64,000 nucleotides of DNA from positions 267,610-331,609 of the forward strand of contig NZ_JAOYTH010000005.1 of assembly GCF_025847205.1 (NCBI RefSeq), written 5' to 3'. The notes beneath the pieces were generated by a model. That model made no database searches, had not been told where the DNA came from, and saw only the letters and a program-made list of their open reading frames with translations. Both the position numbers and the translations under genes were made by a program. This stretch comes from Pararhizobium sp. YC-54 (GTDB lineage Bacteria > Pseudomonadota > Alphaproteobacteria > Rhizobiales > Rhizobiaceae). Below are positions 8,998 through 19,370 of this stretch, one piece after another (the first letter of the stretch is position 1; each line of letters starts with the position of its first letter).

Positions 8998-10008
8998 TCA
9001 CGCCACACCGGCGCGCAACAGATCGTGGATATGAAGTATTCCGCTCGGGATACCGGTATCGTCCACGAGGAATAGCACGGTCACCTTCTGTGCCTGCATG
9101 ATTTCCATTGCCGCACTTGCCAAGGCACTGCCCTTGATGACCCGCGGACTATGCGACATGACGGTATCGACGGTTTCGAGCAGCAGACCGTGCGACATAT
9201 GGCGGCGCAAGTCGCCATCGGTGATCACGCCAGCAAGCTTACCGGTCTCGTCGGTGATTCCGACGACGCCAAAGCCCTTGGAGGACATCTGGATAACCGC
9301 GTCGCCCATCGGGCTACCGAGCGAAAGCAGCGGGATCGCGTCGCCGTCATGCGCCAGCTCCTGAACGAGAAGCAGCTGCGACCCGAGCTTGCCGCCGGGG
9401 TGGAATGTCTTGAAGTCCTGTGCGGAGAACCCGCGCCGCTCGAGAAGTGCGATCGCCAGGGCGTCGCCTACGGCCAGCTGCAACATCGCCGAGGTGGTTG
9501 GGGCCAACCCGTGCGGGCAGGCTTCCTGCACTTTCGGCAAGGTGATGGCGACGCTGGAATTGCGTGCCAGCAGGCTTTCGGCATTGGAGGTGAGGGAGAC
9601 GACCGGAACATTGAAACGCTTGGCATAGGCCAGCATGTTTCCAAGCTCGACGGTCTCTCCCGACCAGGACAGGAGAATGAGCAAATCCTCGGACGTGATC
9701 ATGCCCAGATCGCCATGACTGGCTTCTGTCGGATGCACGAAATAGGCCGACGTTCCGGTGGATGCCAGGGTCGCAGCAATCTTGCGGCCGATATGGCCGC
9801 TCTTGCCAACGCCGGAAACCACCACGCGGCCACGGCCGCCCGCGATCAGCTCAACGGCATCGACCAGGCTGCGCGAAAGCGCCTGATCGGCGGCAAACTG
9901 GGTTGCAAACGCGTTGATGCCGTCAACCGCCGTGGCGATCGATCGCGTCAGCGATTCAATGACAATACCCTCTTGCGGCGTGTTCATATCGACTTGCCTG
10001 AGACCCAT
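8998..10008 (-). CDS. kpsF: KpsF/GutQ-type arabinose-5-phosphate isomerase
   Basis: A 336-residue SIS-domain sugar isomerase followed by two CBS domains. It interconverts ribulose-5-P and arabinose-5-P, the first step to Kdo. Seen: GVGKSGHIGRK, LASTGTSAYFVHPTEASHGD and LLSWSGET in the SIS part, then CBS repeats ending VTVLFLVDDTG and GILHIHDLLRAG. The ATG at 10008 is chosen because GGAG stands 8 bases upstream; upstream (10038) and downstream (9987) starts are also in frame. Being first in the kps minus-strand series, it probably supplies Kdo for the capsule linker. A housekeeping kdsD homolog may exist elsewhere. Confidence 0.9.
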   Translation of the reverse strand: MGLRQVDMNTPQEGIVIESLTRSIATAVDGINAFATQFAADQALSRSLVDAVELIAGGRGRVVVSGVGKSGHIGRKIAATLASTGTSAYFVHPTEASHGDLGMITSEDLLILLSWSGETVELGNMLAYAKRFNVPVVSLTSNAESLLARNSSVAITLPKVQEACPHGLAPTTSAMLQLAVGDALAIALLERRGFSAQDFKTFHPGGKLGSQLLLVQELAHDGDAIPLLSLGSPMGDAVIQMSSKGFGVVGITDETGKLAGVITDGDLRRHMSHGLLLETVDTVMSHSPRVIKGSALASAAMEIMQAQKVTVLFLVDDTGIPSGILHIHDLLRAGVA

Positions 10009-10150
10009 GATCGCCACTCCAAAAGCACAACGTCGCATCCGGTTATAACCAGAGCGCCCTCAGATCAAACCAAAACGGCCAAAGTGCGCTTTTTTCGGAG
10101 AAAATGCGAAACCACCAGAACTTTCAGCCCGAGAAAATCGGATTCCGGCG

Positions 10151-10615
10151 TCAGCCCGCCCGTTTCGTGATGCTTTCGTCGTCACCGGGAATCACTTGGC
10201 CGGGATTGCTGATGAAAGCTTCCAGCGTCATCGTATCGAGAATCTCGGCGATGGCATCGCGCACGGTGGTCATCGAGCGGCGAACCTCGCATGTATCGGG
10301 ATCATTGCAATCATCGCAGATCTCGTAAGCGGTCCGGCTGGCGCAGCGGATCGGCGCCAGCGGGCCATCGAGCGTGCGCACGACCTGACCGATGCGGATT
10401 TCCGATGCGGGGCGCGACAGCGAATATCCGCCACCGGGCCCTTTTTTCGAGCGCAGGATACCGGCGTTGCGCAGTTCCAAGAGAATGGTGTCGAGAAACT
10501 TTTTCGGAATATTGTTTCGGCTTGCGATCTCGGTAATGAAAGCGGTCTCACCCGGATCAAGCCGCGCCAGATCGACCAGCGCCTTCAATCCGTATTTTCC
10601 CTTTTTGGTCAGCAT
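10151..10615 (-). CDS. Rrf2 family transcriptional regulator with four-cysteine cluster
   Basis: A 154-residue winged-helix repressor of the Rrf2/IscR/RirA superfamily. MLTKKGKYGLKAL opens the DNA-binding domain, PKKFLDTILLELRNAGI is the recognition-helix region and GPGGGYSLSRP the wing. Cysteines at 91, 100, 103 and 109 are spaced roughly like the Fe-S ligands of IscR/RirA, so an iron-sulfur or redox signal is likely but unproven. The adjacent minus-strand gene at 10768 is a possible target. The 150 bp upstream contain AT-rich dyads that could carry its own promoter. Confidence 0.88.
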   Translation of the reverse strand: MLTKKGKYGLKALVDLARLDPGETAFITEIASRNNIPKKFLDTILLELRNAGILRSKKGPGGGYSLSRPASEIRIGQVVRTLDGPLAPIRCASRTAYEICDDCNDPDTCEVRRSMTTVRDAIAEILDTMTLEAFISNPGQVIPGDDESITKRAG

Positions 10616-10767
10616 CGCAGTTCGCTCTTTTCACAAACAGGCACCGAAAACGGCGCCAATTCGCTGATTGCCATCACATATATACGGCATATCACATGAG
10701 AAGCCGTGCCAATATACCGATTTAGTGAAAAGATGGCCAAACTGCGGTTTTCATGCATATTTGTGGC

Positions 10768-10998
10768 TTATGCGAGCGCATATGCCGGAGATGTGTCCGC
10801 AACCCGCAACACCGGCCGCCGGACGGCCTGCGAAACCATCAACTGGCGCACCGCCGCCCGAGCCTCGTCGGCCGTGCGAAAGTGCCGCGAATCCAGATCC
10901 CAGACATGATATTTCACGGCAACGAACTTCAGCCGGCCGGAATCCGGAACCACCACACCGACGGCTTCTCCGCCAAATTCTATAACCTGCTTGTTCAT
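10768..10998 (-). CDS. Conserved-looking small hypothetical protein (76 aa)
   Basis: I do not recognise a named family. The 76-residue product begins MNKQVIEFGGEAVGVVVPD and contains a compact beta-rich segment (LKFVAVKYHVWDLDSRHF) followed by an amphipathic helix (TADEARAAVRQLM). It has no signal peptide and no membrane helix. GGAAGGAGC about 9 bases before the ATG is a strong ribosome site. It lies between a possible 31-codon leader ORF (11075-11170) and the Rrf2 gene, all on the minus strand. This layout suggests a small regulated unit, perhaps redox- or sulfur-linked. That role is inference from neighbours only. Confidence 0.6.
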   Translation of the reverse strand: MNKQVIEFGGEAVGVVVPDSGRLKFVAVKYHVWDLDSRHFRTADEARAAVRQLMVSQAVRRPVLRVADTSPAYALA

Positions 10999-11074
10999 GG
11001 AATAATGCTCCTTCCACGCCTCGGGCGCGGATCATTCAAATCGTACGAAACTCAAGGAAAGGACGGCTTGGATT

Positions 11075-11170
11075 TCACATTCGCCAGAAGGTGCGAATGC
11101 AAAGGTCTTTCATTGTGCGACAATAGGAATGCGTGCCTCGGAAAGCGGCGATGCGGGCATTGTCAGACAT
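11075..11170 (-). CDS. Putative 31-codon leader ORF
   Basis: Reading the minus strand, ATG at 11170 follows an AAGGAGAG ribosome site 5-6 bases upstream and runs 31 codons to TGA at 11075. The peptide starts MSDNARIAAFRGTHSYCRTM and ends with CIRTFWRM, so it has two cysteines within nine residues. It sits about 75 bases 5' of the 76-residue gene and downstream of the dyad at 11275-11297. The position and the strong ribosome site fit a regulatory leader peptide. Expression and conservation are unverified. Confidence 0.35.
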   Translation of the reverse strand: MSDNARIAAFRGTHSYCRTMKDLCIRTFWRM

Positions 11171-11274
11171 GGCTCTCTCCTTCGGCAAAGGCCCGGTCGG
11201 ATGCTTTCCGGGCAAGTTTCAAGCTCCGCTCTGGTTCATTCCAGCAGTGGATAATCCAAAAGTAGAATACACCA

Positions 11275-11297
11275 CCAATTTTGTCAATTAAAATTGG
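11275..11297. promoter_or_regulatory. Perfect 8-bp inverted repeat, operator candidate
   Basis: CCAATTTT, a 7-bp spacer, then AAAATTGG, in the AT-rich block (about 11255-11340) that precedes the leader ORF and 76-residue gene on the minus strand. The symmetry and spacing suit a dimeric regulator, possibly the nearby Rrf2 protein. The rest of 10999-11498 holds only the leader ORF and the secDF terminator. Confidence 0.4.
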
Positions 11298-11444
11298 CTG
11301 TAAACGAAAAATAATACTCTTTTGTTCGTCATTTTCATCGATCGAAGCAGAACATGTTCAAGAACGGCCGGATTGTAGAATCACGATCTAATTCCCGAGC
11401 ACGACTCAGTTCGCCCGCGAACAGAGACATAGACCCTTCATGGG

Positions 11445-11474
11445 ACGAAAAAAGGGCAGCCGAAGCCGCCCTTT
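11445..11474 (-). terminator. Rho-independent terminator of secDF
   Basis: On the minus strand the stem AAAGGGCGGC / GCTGCCCTTT closes over a TTCG tetraloop (one G-T pair) and is followed by a T-rich tail. It starts about 25 bases after the secDF stop codon. Confidence 0.8.
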
Positions 11475-11498
11475 CGATTTTTCCCACTGAGAGCCCGA

Positions 11499-14030
<2,532 letters not shown>

Positions 14031-14136
14031 GTTGAGGTTCCATTATAGCCTGCGCCCATCCGGCAAAGGCTGGGACGGCAGGTGTGATGCATCAAGGAAA
14101 GTTGCGCCGATGCGCAAAAGACTGCCCTGGGCAGTA

Positions 14137-14565
14137 TCAGGCGTAAACCGCCGGAGGTCCGCGAGCGCGGGCTGTGTCACCCTGCGTTCCGGTTATCGCA
14201 GCATCCGAGGAGCCGGTGGCGGGCATGCTGCCGTAAGCGATGGATGCGACCAGAACCGGAGCAGGCAGCACAAACGGCCCCGGCCCGCCCGGCGAAGACT
14301 TGCCGTCCGTGCGATCAGCCAGAAAACGCAGATCGGCGACCGGAAAAGCACGAACGGCGTGACGCGAGAGCGTCGTGTCGGAGGTGCCGCTTTCCGGAAC
14401 CCCGACGTTTCCGGCGCTCGCTTCCGTCAAAAACCGCGACGAAAACCCTTGCGCCGACGCGACGAACTGCATGGCAAGTGCCGCCGCCAGAATCCACAGC
14501 ACGGCAAAAAGCTTGCCTGCCTGGTTCCGACCGATGCTGTTGCCGTTCATGCCCATAGAGGACAT
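14137..14565 (-). CDS. Hypothetical exported or membrane-anchored protein
   Basis: A product of 142 residues if read from the ATG at 14565, which has GGAAGGA just upstream; ATGs at 14556 and 14550 and a frame extending to 14607 are also possible. One hydrophobic segment (KLFAVLWILAAALAMQFVASA) near the N-terminus is followed by an Ala/Gly/Pro/Ser-rich, low-complexity tail with no recognisable domain. The segment could be a signal peptide cleaved after ASA or a membrane anchor. It lies 107 bp from secDF on the same strand. The function is unknown and the coding call rests mainly on the ribosome site and the membrane segment. Confidence 0.5.
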   Translation of the reverse strand: MSSMGMNGNSIGRNQAGKLFAVLWILAAALAMQFVASAQGFSSRFLTEASAGNVGVPESGTSDTTLSRHAVRAFPVADLRFLADRTDGKSSPGGPGPFVLPAPVLVASIAYGSMPATGSSDAAITGTQGDTARARGPPAVYA

Positions 14566-14706
14566 CGTCCTTCCCGTTGGCGGTTCACTGCAAATCGCCG
14601 AACTCACGCCGATTCAGCGCGCAAGCGGGCCTAAAAACCATCGCCCGCCGCCAAAGTCAAATCTTACCATCAGACACGCCCGCTGAACATCCTCAAGCCT
14701 GCGCGC

Positions 14707-16317
14707 TTACGCCGTGACGCCGGCTGTCCGCGTTTGGTGGATCTCGATCAACGACGGACCGCCGCGTTTGCGGGCATTCGCAAGTGCCGCCGCAAGGTCG
14801 CCCGCCTTCGACAGCCGCACCGCCGGTACGCCATAGGCGCTGGCCGCGAGCAGGAAATCCGGGGCCGATGGTTTTACGCCCTCCGGTGTGATCCCGGCAT
14901 CGACCATGAAGCTCTCGATCTCCTGGTAACCGTCATTGTTCCAGACGACGAAAATGACATTGGCGTTGATATCGGCTGCCGATCCCAGTTCGGCCAGCGA
15001 AAACTGGATGCCGCCATCGCCGACAAGGCAGATGACCGGCTTGGCCGGATCGGCAACGGCCGCCCCGACAGCGGCCGGTGGCGCGTAGCCAAGCGCGCCA
15101 AAGCCTGTCGCAGAGTTGAACCATGATTTTGCCCGCGGCGCATCGCAGTAAAGATTGCCGGCATAGACGGCCTGGGTGGAATCGCCGACGATCACGCAAT
15201 CCGGCAATGCCTGATAGATGGTATCGATGACGCCGATTTCGATGCGCGTCTTTGCCGTCAGCTCCGCCATGGCAGCCTTGCGCGCCGCCGCTGCCCGCTC
15301 CTTGCCCTTGCTCGCCGGCTTGGCTGTCAGGAACACGAGAATGCCGGATATCGCCGCCTTGGCGCCCGACAGGATCGACAGGGCCGCATGCGGCCCGCGT
15401 GCCAGCTGTGCCGCGTCGATATCGGTGCGGATCAGGTTGCCGAGGATCGGAAAGCCTCCATCGGCATACATGTCATAGTCGGTCTGGCCCATTTCGGTGC
15501 CGAGCGCGATGACCAGATCGGCGTCGGAAATCAGCGAACGAACGGCCTTGAGGCTGGGGCTGGCAGGGACCCTCAGCGGGTGACCGGCGAGCATGCCGCG
15601 CGCATTGACGGTCATGACGACAGGCGCGCCGATGCGCTCGGCCAGTTCCTGGATCTCGGCCTCGGCGGTGATCGCGCCGCCACCGCACAGGATCACCGGA
15701 CGGCTGGCATCGCCGCACAGAATGGCCGCTTTCTGCAGGGTCTCGGCATCGGCCCTTGGCCGTGTCGCCGTGGCTTTCCTGAGCGGCGGCGGGGCGATCC
15801 GGGCAGTCATGACGTCCGTGGGGATTTCGATATGCACGGGTCCGGGCCGGCCGGAGGTCAGGATGGCAAAGGCGCGCTCGACGACGGCGGCGAGATCGGC
15901 CGGATTGAGCAGCGTCTGCGAATAGAGCGCCAGCGTCTTCAGCATGCCATGCTGATCCGGCAATTCGTGCAGCAGCCCGCGGCCATGGCCGAGCGAATCG
16001 CGCCGGTTGACGCCGGAGATTACCAGCATCGGGATCGAATCCTGCCGCGCCTGCGCCATCGCCGTGATCGTGTTGGTCAGTCCCGGCCCGGTGATGACCA
16101 AAGCCACGCCCGGCTTGCCGCTGACACGGGCATAGCCGTCGGCCATGAAGCCCGCACCCTGTTCGTGGCGCGGCGTCACGTGGCGGATCTTCGAGGCAGC
16201 AAGACCGCGATAGAGTTCGACCGTATGCACGCCCGGGATGCCGAACACGACTTCGACACCATTGGCCTCAAGCAGGTCGACCAGCACTTCGCCGACAGTT
16301 TTCATCGCTTCGCTCAT
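14707..16317 (-). CDS. ThDP-dependent decarboxylase, AruI-like (5-guanidino-2-oxopentanoate decarboxylase)
   Basis: A 536-residue enzyme of the acetolactate-synthase-like ThDP family. The N-terminal activating Glu is in RHEQGAGFMADGYAR; the ThDP/Mg motif is GDGGIQFSLAELGS followed by WNNDGYQE. The opening GIPGVHTVELYRGL and the pairing with an AruH-like transaminase point to the arginine transaminase pathway, where AruI decarboxylates 5-guanidino-2-oxopentanoate to 4-guanidinobutyraldehyde. Its ATG overlaps the upstream transaminase stop by 4 bp (16314-16317). No lyase or synthase partner subunit is nearby, arguing against a branched-chain acetolactate synthase. Substrate assignment is by context and resemblance. 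Confidence 0.75.
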   Translation of the reverse strand: MSEAMKTVGEVLVDLLEANGVEVVFGIPGVHTVELYRGLAASKIRHVTPRHEQGAGFMADGYARVSGKPGVALVITGPGLTNTITAMAQARQDSIPMLVISGVNRRDSLGHGRGLLHELPDQHGMLKTLALYSQTLLNPADLAAVVERAFAILTSGRPGPVHIEIPTDVMTARIAPPPLRKATATRPRADAETLQKAAILCGDASRPVILCGGGAITAEAEIQELAERIGAPVVMTVNARGMLAGHPLRVPASPSLKAVRSLISDADLVIALGTEMGQTDYDMYADGGFPILGNLIRTDIDAAQLARGPHAALSILSGAKAAISGILVFLTAKPASKGKERAAAARKAAMAELTAKTRIEIGVIDTIYQALPDCVIVGDSTQAVYAGNLYCDAPRAKSWFNSATGFGALGYAPPAAVGAAVADPAKPVICLVGDGGIQFSLAELGSAADINANVIFVVWNNDGYQEIESFMVDAGITPEGVKPSAPDFLLAASAYGVPAVRLSKAGDLAAALANARKRGGPSLIEIHQTRTAGVTA

Positions 16318-17504
16318 GCCCGGCGCTCCTTGGGCGTCAAAAGCCGGATCGCCAGCTTGGTGATACGGGCGCAGGCTTCCTGGATGACGGTGTCCGGCAC
16401 CGTCAGGCTGACACGCACGAACGAGGCCGCCTCGTTGCCGAACGATGCGCCCGGCATCACCGCGACATGTTCCTGTTCCAGCAGCATCCAGGCGAAAGCT
16501 TCGCCGGTCAGGCCGGTGCCCGCCACGTCGATCAGCGTGAACATGCCGGCCTCTGGCGGCAGCGGCGCGATACCCGGCACATTCGAGAGCCCTTCGACGA
16601 TCAGGTCGGCACGCGTCTTATAGGCGGTGCGCATGGCGGCGGATGTGCCGATGTCATGCGTCAACGCATAGGCCGTCATGTCGGCGATAAAAGGCTGCAC
16701 GCCAAACAGCATGGTTTCGGATACCGGCAGCAGGCGGCTCGCAAACTCCACGGGGCCGACGGCCCAGCCACTGCGGAAGCCGGGGGCGGCATGCGACTTG
16801 GAGATCGACGAGACCACGACCGTGCGTTCGGCAAGGTCCGGATCGTCGAAGGGCGAGGCGAACGGGCCTTTGAAGATCAGCTCCTCATAGACTTCGTCGC
16901 AGACGATCCAGAGATCGTGCTTGCGGCAGATGTCGCCGATCGCCTTGATCTCGCCGGCCGTCAGCACAGCGCCGGTCGGATTGTGTGGCGTGTTGAGCAA
17001 CAGAACCCGGCATGCCGGCGTGATCGCCTTTTCGAGATCGGCTGCCTGCATGTGAAACCCATGCTCAGGCTTCAACGGCACTGTGACGCGATGCGCGCCG
17101 GTCGACTGGATGACCCCGTCATAGGTGGCATAGAGCGGATCGCCGACCAAAACGCCGTCACCCGCCTCAACGAGACCCAGCATAACAGCAAACAGCGCCG
17201 TCTGCGTGCCGGGGAAGCAGAGCACGTTTTCCGCCGTCACATCCGGGCGGCGTTTGGCGTAGCGGGCGGTCAGCGCGTTGATCACCGAAGGCTCGCCGCG
17301 GCCATTCGAATACCGGTAACGTCCGGCGTTCATCGCCCGCTGCGCCTCGGCCAGCAGTGAGGGATCGGCAGGCATGTCCGGCTCACCGATGGTCAATTGA
17401 ATGACGTCCGTTCCGCTCGCCTGCATCTGCCGCGCACGGATATGCAGCGCCCATTTTTCCGAACCGAGATCGGCCAGACGGTCGGTGATCGATGAATAGC
17501 GCAT
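16314..17504 (-). CDS. PLP-dependent aminotransferase, AruH-like (arginine:pyruvate transaminase)
   Basis: A 396-residue class I aminotransferase. Visible are YSNGRGEPSVINALTARY, NTPHNPTGAVL, VCDEVYEELIF and the PLP-lysine motif SSISKSHAAPGFRSGW. Length and the ATGA coupling with the AruI-like decarboxylase suggest it starts the arginine transaminase route, turning arginine or a relative into the 2-oxo acid. General class I enzymes (aspartate or aromatic type) look similar, so the substrate remains an inference. A composite palindromic repeat lies just upstream (17553-17645). Confidence 0.78.
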   Translation of the reverse strand: MRYSSITDRLADLGSEKWALHIRARQMQASGTDVIQLTIGEPDMPADPSLLAEAQRAMNAGRYRYSNGRGEPSVINALTARYAKRRPDVTAENVLCFPGTQTALFAVMLGLVEAGDGVLVGDPLYATYDGVIQSTGAHRVTVPLKPEHGFHMQAADLEKAITPACRVLLLNTPHNPTGAVLTAGEIKAIGDICRKHDLWIVCDEVYEELIFKGPFASPFDDPDLAERTVVVSSISKSHAAPGFRSGWAVGPVEFASRLLPVSETMLFGVQPFIADMTAYALTHDIGTSAAMRTAYKTRADLIVEGLSNVPGIAPLPPEAGMFTLIDVAGTGLTGEAFAWMLLEQEHVAVMPGASFGNEAASFVRVSLTVPDTVIQEACARITKLAIRLLTPKERRA

Positions 17505-17552
17505 AGGAGCCTCCTGCCCTCAGTCAAAGTGTTGCGGCGTCTTGCCGCGCTC

Positions 17553-17645
17553 GCTGCATAATTCCTTAAATCGCAATCGATTTGAAAAATTATGCAGCAA
17601 ATATAAAACGTTACAGCGACCTTTGCGCGTCACGCGCGGCGCTGT
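17553..17645. repeat. Composite palindromic mosaic repeat, copy 1
   Basis: Two adjoining hairpins. At 17553-17598 an AT-rich near-perfect palindrome has outer arms GCTGCATAATT / AATTATGCAGC and inner arms AAATCG / CGATTT. At 17613-17645 a GC-rich hairpin has outer stem ACAGCG/CGCTGT, inner CGCG/CGCG, and the unpaired ACCTTTG. A second copy of the GC hairpin occurs at 41735-41778. The layout matches intergenic palindromic repeats common in Rhizobiaceae. On the minus strand the GC hairpin is followed by a T-rich stretch, so it may also terminate the DDAH-TetR transcript. Confidence 0.7.
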
Positions 17646-17650
17646 AGCCG

Positions 17651-18286
17651 CTACGAGGCGGCCGTGTGTTCGTCCCTGCCGAACGGCAATCCCAGCAGGG
17701 CCTCGCTCGACGACAATGCGATTGCCACAAGCTCGGCCTCTTCGAAAAGCTCGCCGGCAAGGCAGGCTTCCAGCCACAGTCCGTCTATCATGCCGTTGAT
17801 GGCAATCGCATGGCGGCGGCAATCGGCTTCTCCTGAAGGCCTGCCTTGCGCCTTCAGGAAATCGCCGATCAAACCCTGCAAATCATTGCGAAAGCCGAGA
17901 TAGCCTTCGCGGTGGATGGCGGCAAGCGCCGGATCCAGCCGGACCTGGCTGATGAACGAGGCCCAGAGCGACAGGCTGCGGTCATTGGCGACCGGCGCCG
18001 TCAGGTTGAACGCGATGAAGCGCCTCAGCCGCGTCGCCGGATCGCCGGTGATATCGGCAGCCTTGGCGGCGAAGGTGGCGAGAACCGAGCGATAGGCCTC
18101 CTCCACCATCTGGTCCTTGGATACGAAATAGTGCCGCACCAGCCCCGCCGTCACACCGGCCCGGATAGCGATCTGGCGGACAGTCGCACCGCGCAGGCCA
18201 AGCTCGGCAATCGTGTCGAGGGTCGCCTCGATCAGTTCCTGCCGCCGCTCCCCCTCCGGCGCGCGATGGAACGTCCGCCGGTTCAT
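17651..18286 (-). CDS. TetR family regulator (BetI-like)
   Basis: A 211-residue repressor. The N-terminal helix-turn-helix reads RRQELIEATLDTIAELGLRG then TVRQIAIRAGVTAGLVRHYF, with the ligand-binding half after it (LWASFISQVRLDPALAAIHR). BetI-like arrangement is visible but no ligand can be read. The ATG at 18286 overlaps the DDAH-family stop by 4 bp (18283-18286), so it is co-translated with that enzyme and probably controls the local catabolic genes. The same frame stays open further upstream, but that part is antisense-like and lies within the DDAH gene. Confidence 0.88.
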   Translation of the reverse strand: MNRRTFHRAPEGERRQELIEATLDTIAELGLRGATVRQIAIRAGVTAGLVRHYFVSKDQMVEEAYRSVLATFAAKAADITGDPATRLRRFIAFNLTAPVANDRSLSLWASFISQVRLDPALAAIHREGYLGFRNDLQGLIGDFLKAQGRPSGEADCRRHAIAINGMIDGLWLEACLAGELFEEAELVAIALSSSEALLGLPFGRDEHTAAS

Positions 18287-19161
18287 GCGGCTCGCCGCAG
18301 GACAGGCCGTGTCAGGCAGGTCGGTCCACCCTCGCAGGCGATGCACAACGCATCGGCATCGAAGGTCTCGACCTTGCAGCCCGCCGCTTCCATCGCCGCC
18401 TTGGTCTTGGGGAAACCCGCGACCATGATCACTTCGTTGGGGCGGACCGGCAGCACATTGAGGCTGAGGCCGTTGCTGGCATGAAATTCGTCGGCGGGCG
18501 CCTCGATCAGGGTGATGCCCCATTCCTTCAGCAGCTGGTAGAACGAGGCCGGCAGCAGTGGCGCAAAAACCAGCGCCAGATCGCGTGACAGCGGGCTCAT
18601 CACCGACATCAGATGCAGGCAGGCTTCCTCGCCATGCCAGAGCGGCAGGTCATAACCGAGCACGGTGATGCCGTGCGGATCGAGCATCTCGGTCAGCTGG
18701 GAAATGCCCTCCTCGTTGGTGCGCACGCCGCGGCCGACGACGAGTGTTTCGGCGTCGAGCCAGATGCAGTCGCCGCCCTCCACCGTGCCCGGCGCAACGA
18801 TGCGCCCGAGGATCGGGATGCCGGCCGCCTTGTAGGCCGCCTCATGCAGCGCTGTTTCCCTTTCGCGCAGCGGCTTGCCCATGCGCAGGAGAATGGCTCC
18901 ATGGTTGGACATCAGCGACGGATCATGGGTGAACATGGCGTCGGCAAGACCATCGCCCTTGTCTTCCAGCCAGAGGATTTCAGCACCGGACTTTTCCACC
19001 AGGCGCGCGAATTCCGCATATTGGCGCACCGCCTTTTCACCGTCGAAGGTCGGACCATAGTGCCATTTCGCAGGATCGGCGGAGGCAAGGCTTGCGCCCG
19101 GGCGCCGCATCAGCACGCGTGTCAGATTGGCCGACATCTCCTGCGAACCATAAGCCGTCAT
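18283..19161 (-). CDS. Dimethylarginine dimethylaminohydrolase/amidinotransferase-family protein
   Basis: A 292-residue member of the guanidino-group modifying fold. The catalytic set is visible: GTVEGGDCIWLD, a His in EACLHLMSV, and a Cys in GGPTCLTRPVLR near the C-terminus. Family enzymes hydrolyse methylated arginine or arginine-like guanidines to citrulline plus amine. The flanking amino acid ABC transporter, M20 hydrolase and arginine-transaminase-type pair support a guanidino substrate. AGGAG seven bases before ATG 19161 fixes the start. A sigma70-type promoter (19224-19251) precedes it. Arginine deiminase or citrullinase-like activity is the main alternative. Confidence 0.8.
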   Translation of the reverse strand: MTAYGSQEMSANLTRVLMRRPGASLASADPAKWHYGPTFDGEKAVRQYAEFARLVEKSGAEILWLEDKGDGLADAMFTHDPSLMSNHGAILLRMGKPLRERETALHEAAYKAAGIPILGRIVAPGTVEGGDCIWLDAETLVVGRGVRTNEEGISQLTEMLDPHGITVLGYDLPLWHGEEACLHLMSVMSPLSRDLALVFAPLLPASFYQLLKEWGITLIEAPADEFHASNGLSLNVLPVRPNEVIMVAGFPKTKAAMEAAGCKVETFDADALCIACEGGPTCLTRPVLRRAA

Positions 19162-19223
19162 CGTCTACTCCTGTTGGAAAATTGTTCATTTGGCGGGGCT
19201 GCCAAAAAAGCAGCGTCGAAGTT

Positions 19224-19251
19224 ATTATACGGTTGAATAATTTCTGTACAA
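19224..19251 (-). promoter_or_regulatory. Sigma70-type promoter for the DDAH-TetR unit
   Basis: On the minus strand: -35 TTGTAC, 16-bp spacer, -10 TATAAT (perfect). It lies in the 209-bp divergent region between the DDAH-family gene and the ABC transporter gene. A short dyad (TTATT / AATAA at 19222-19240) overlaps the -10 and may bind the regulator. Confidence 0.55.
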
Positions 19252-19370
19252 GTGCCACGATGCGTTTCATGGAACAGCGTGACAGGCAAAAATGCCGCAC
19301 GACAGACAAACAGGGGAACTGTTTTCATGCGTTCAGATTTGGCGACCTGTCTCGACAGGACTGACTTTTC

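Noticed and set aside
10753..11265. 170-codon plus-strand frame in the secDF-Rrf2 gap
   Set aside because: Irregular composition and antisense to the 76-residue gene and leader ORF, both with strong ribosome sites.
17553..17598. Palindrome read as an operator for the AruH-like transaminase
   Set aside because: It joins a GC hairpin seen again near mscL, so a mosaic repeat explains it better than a dedicated binding site.
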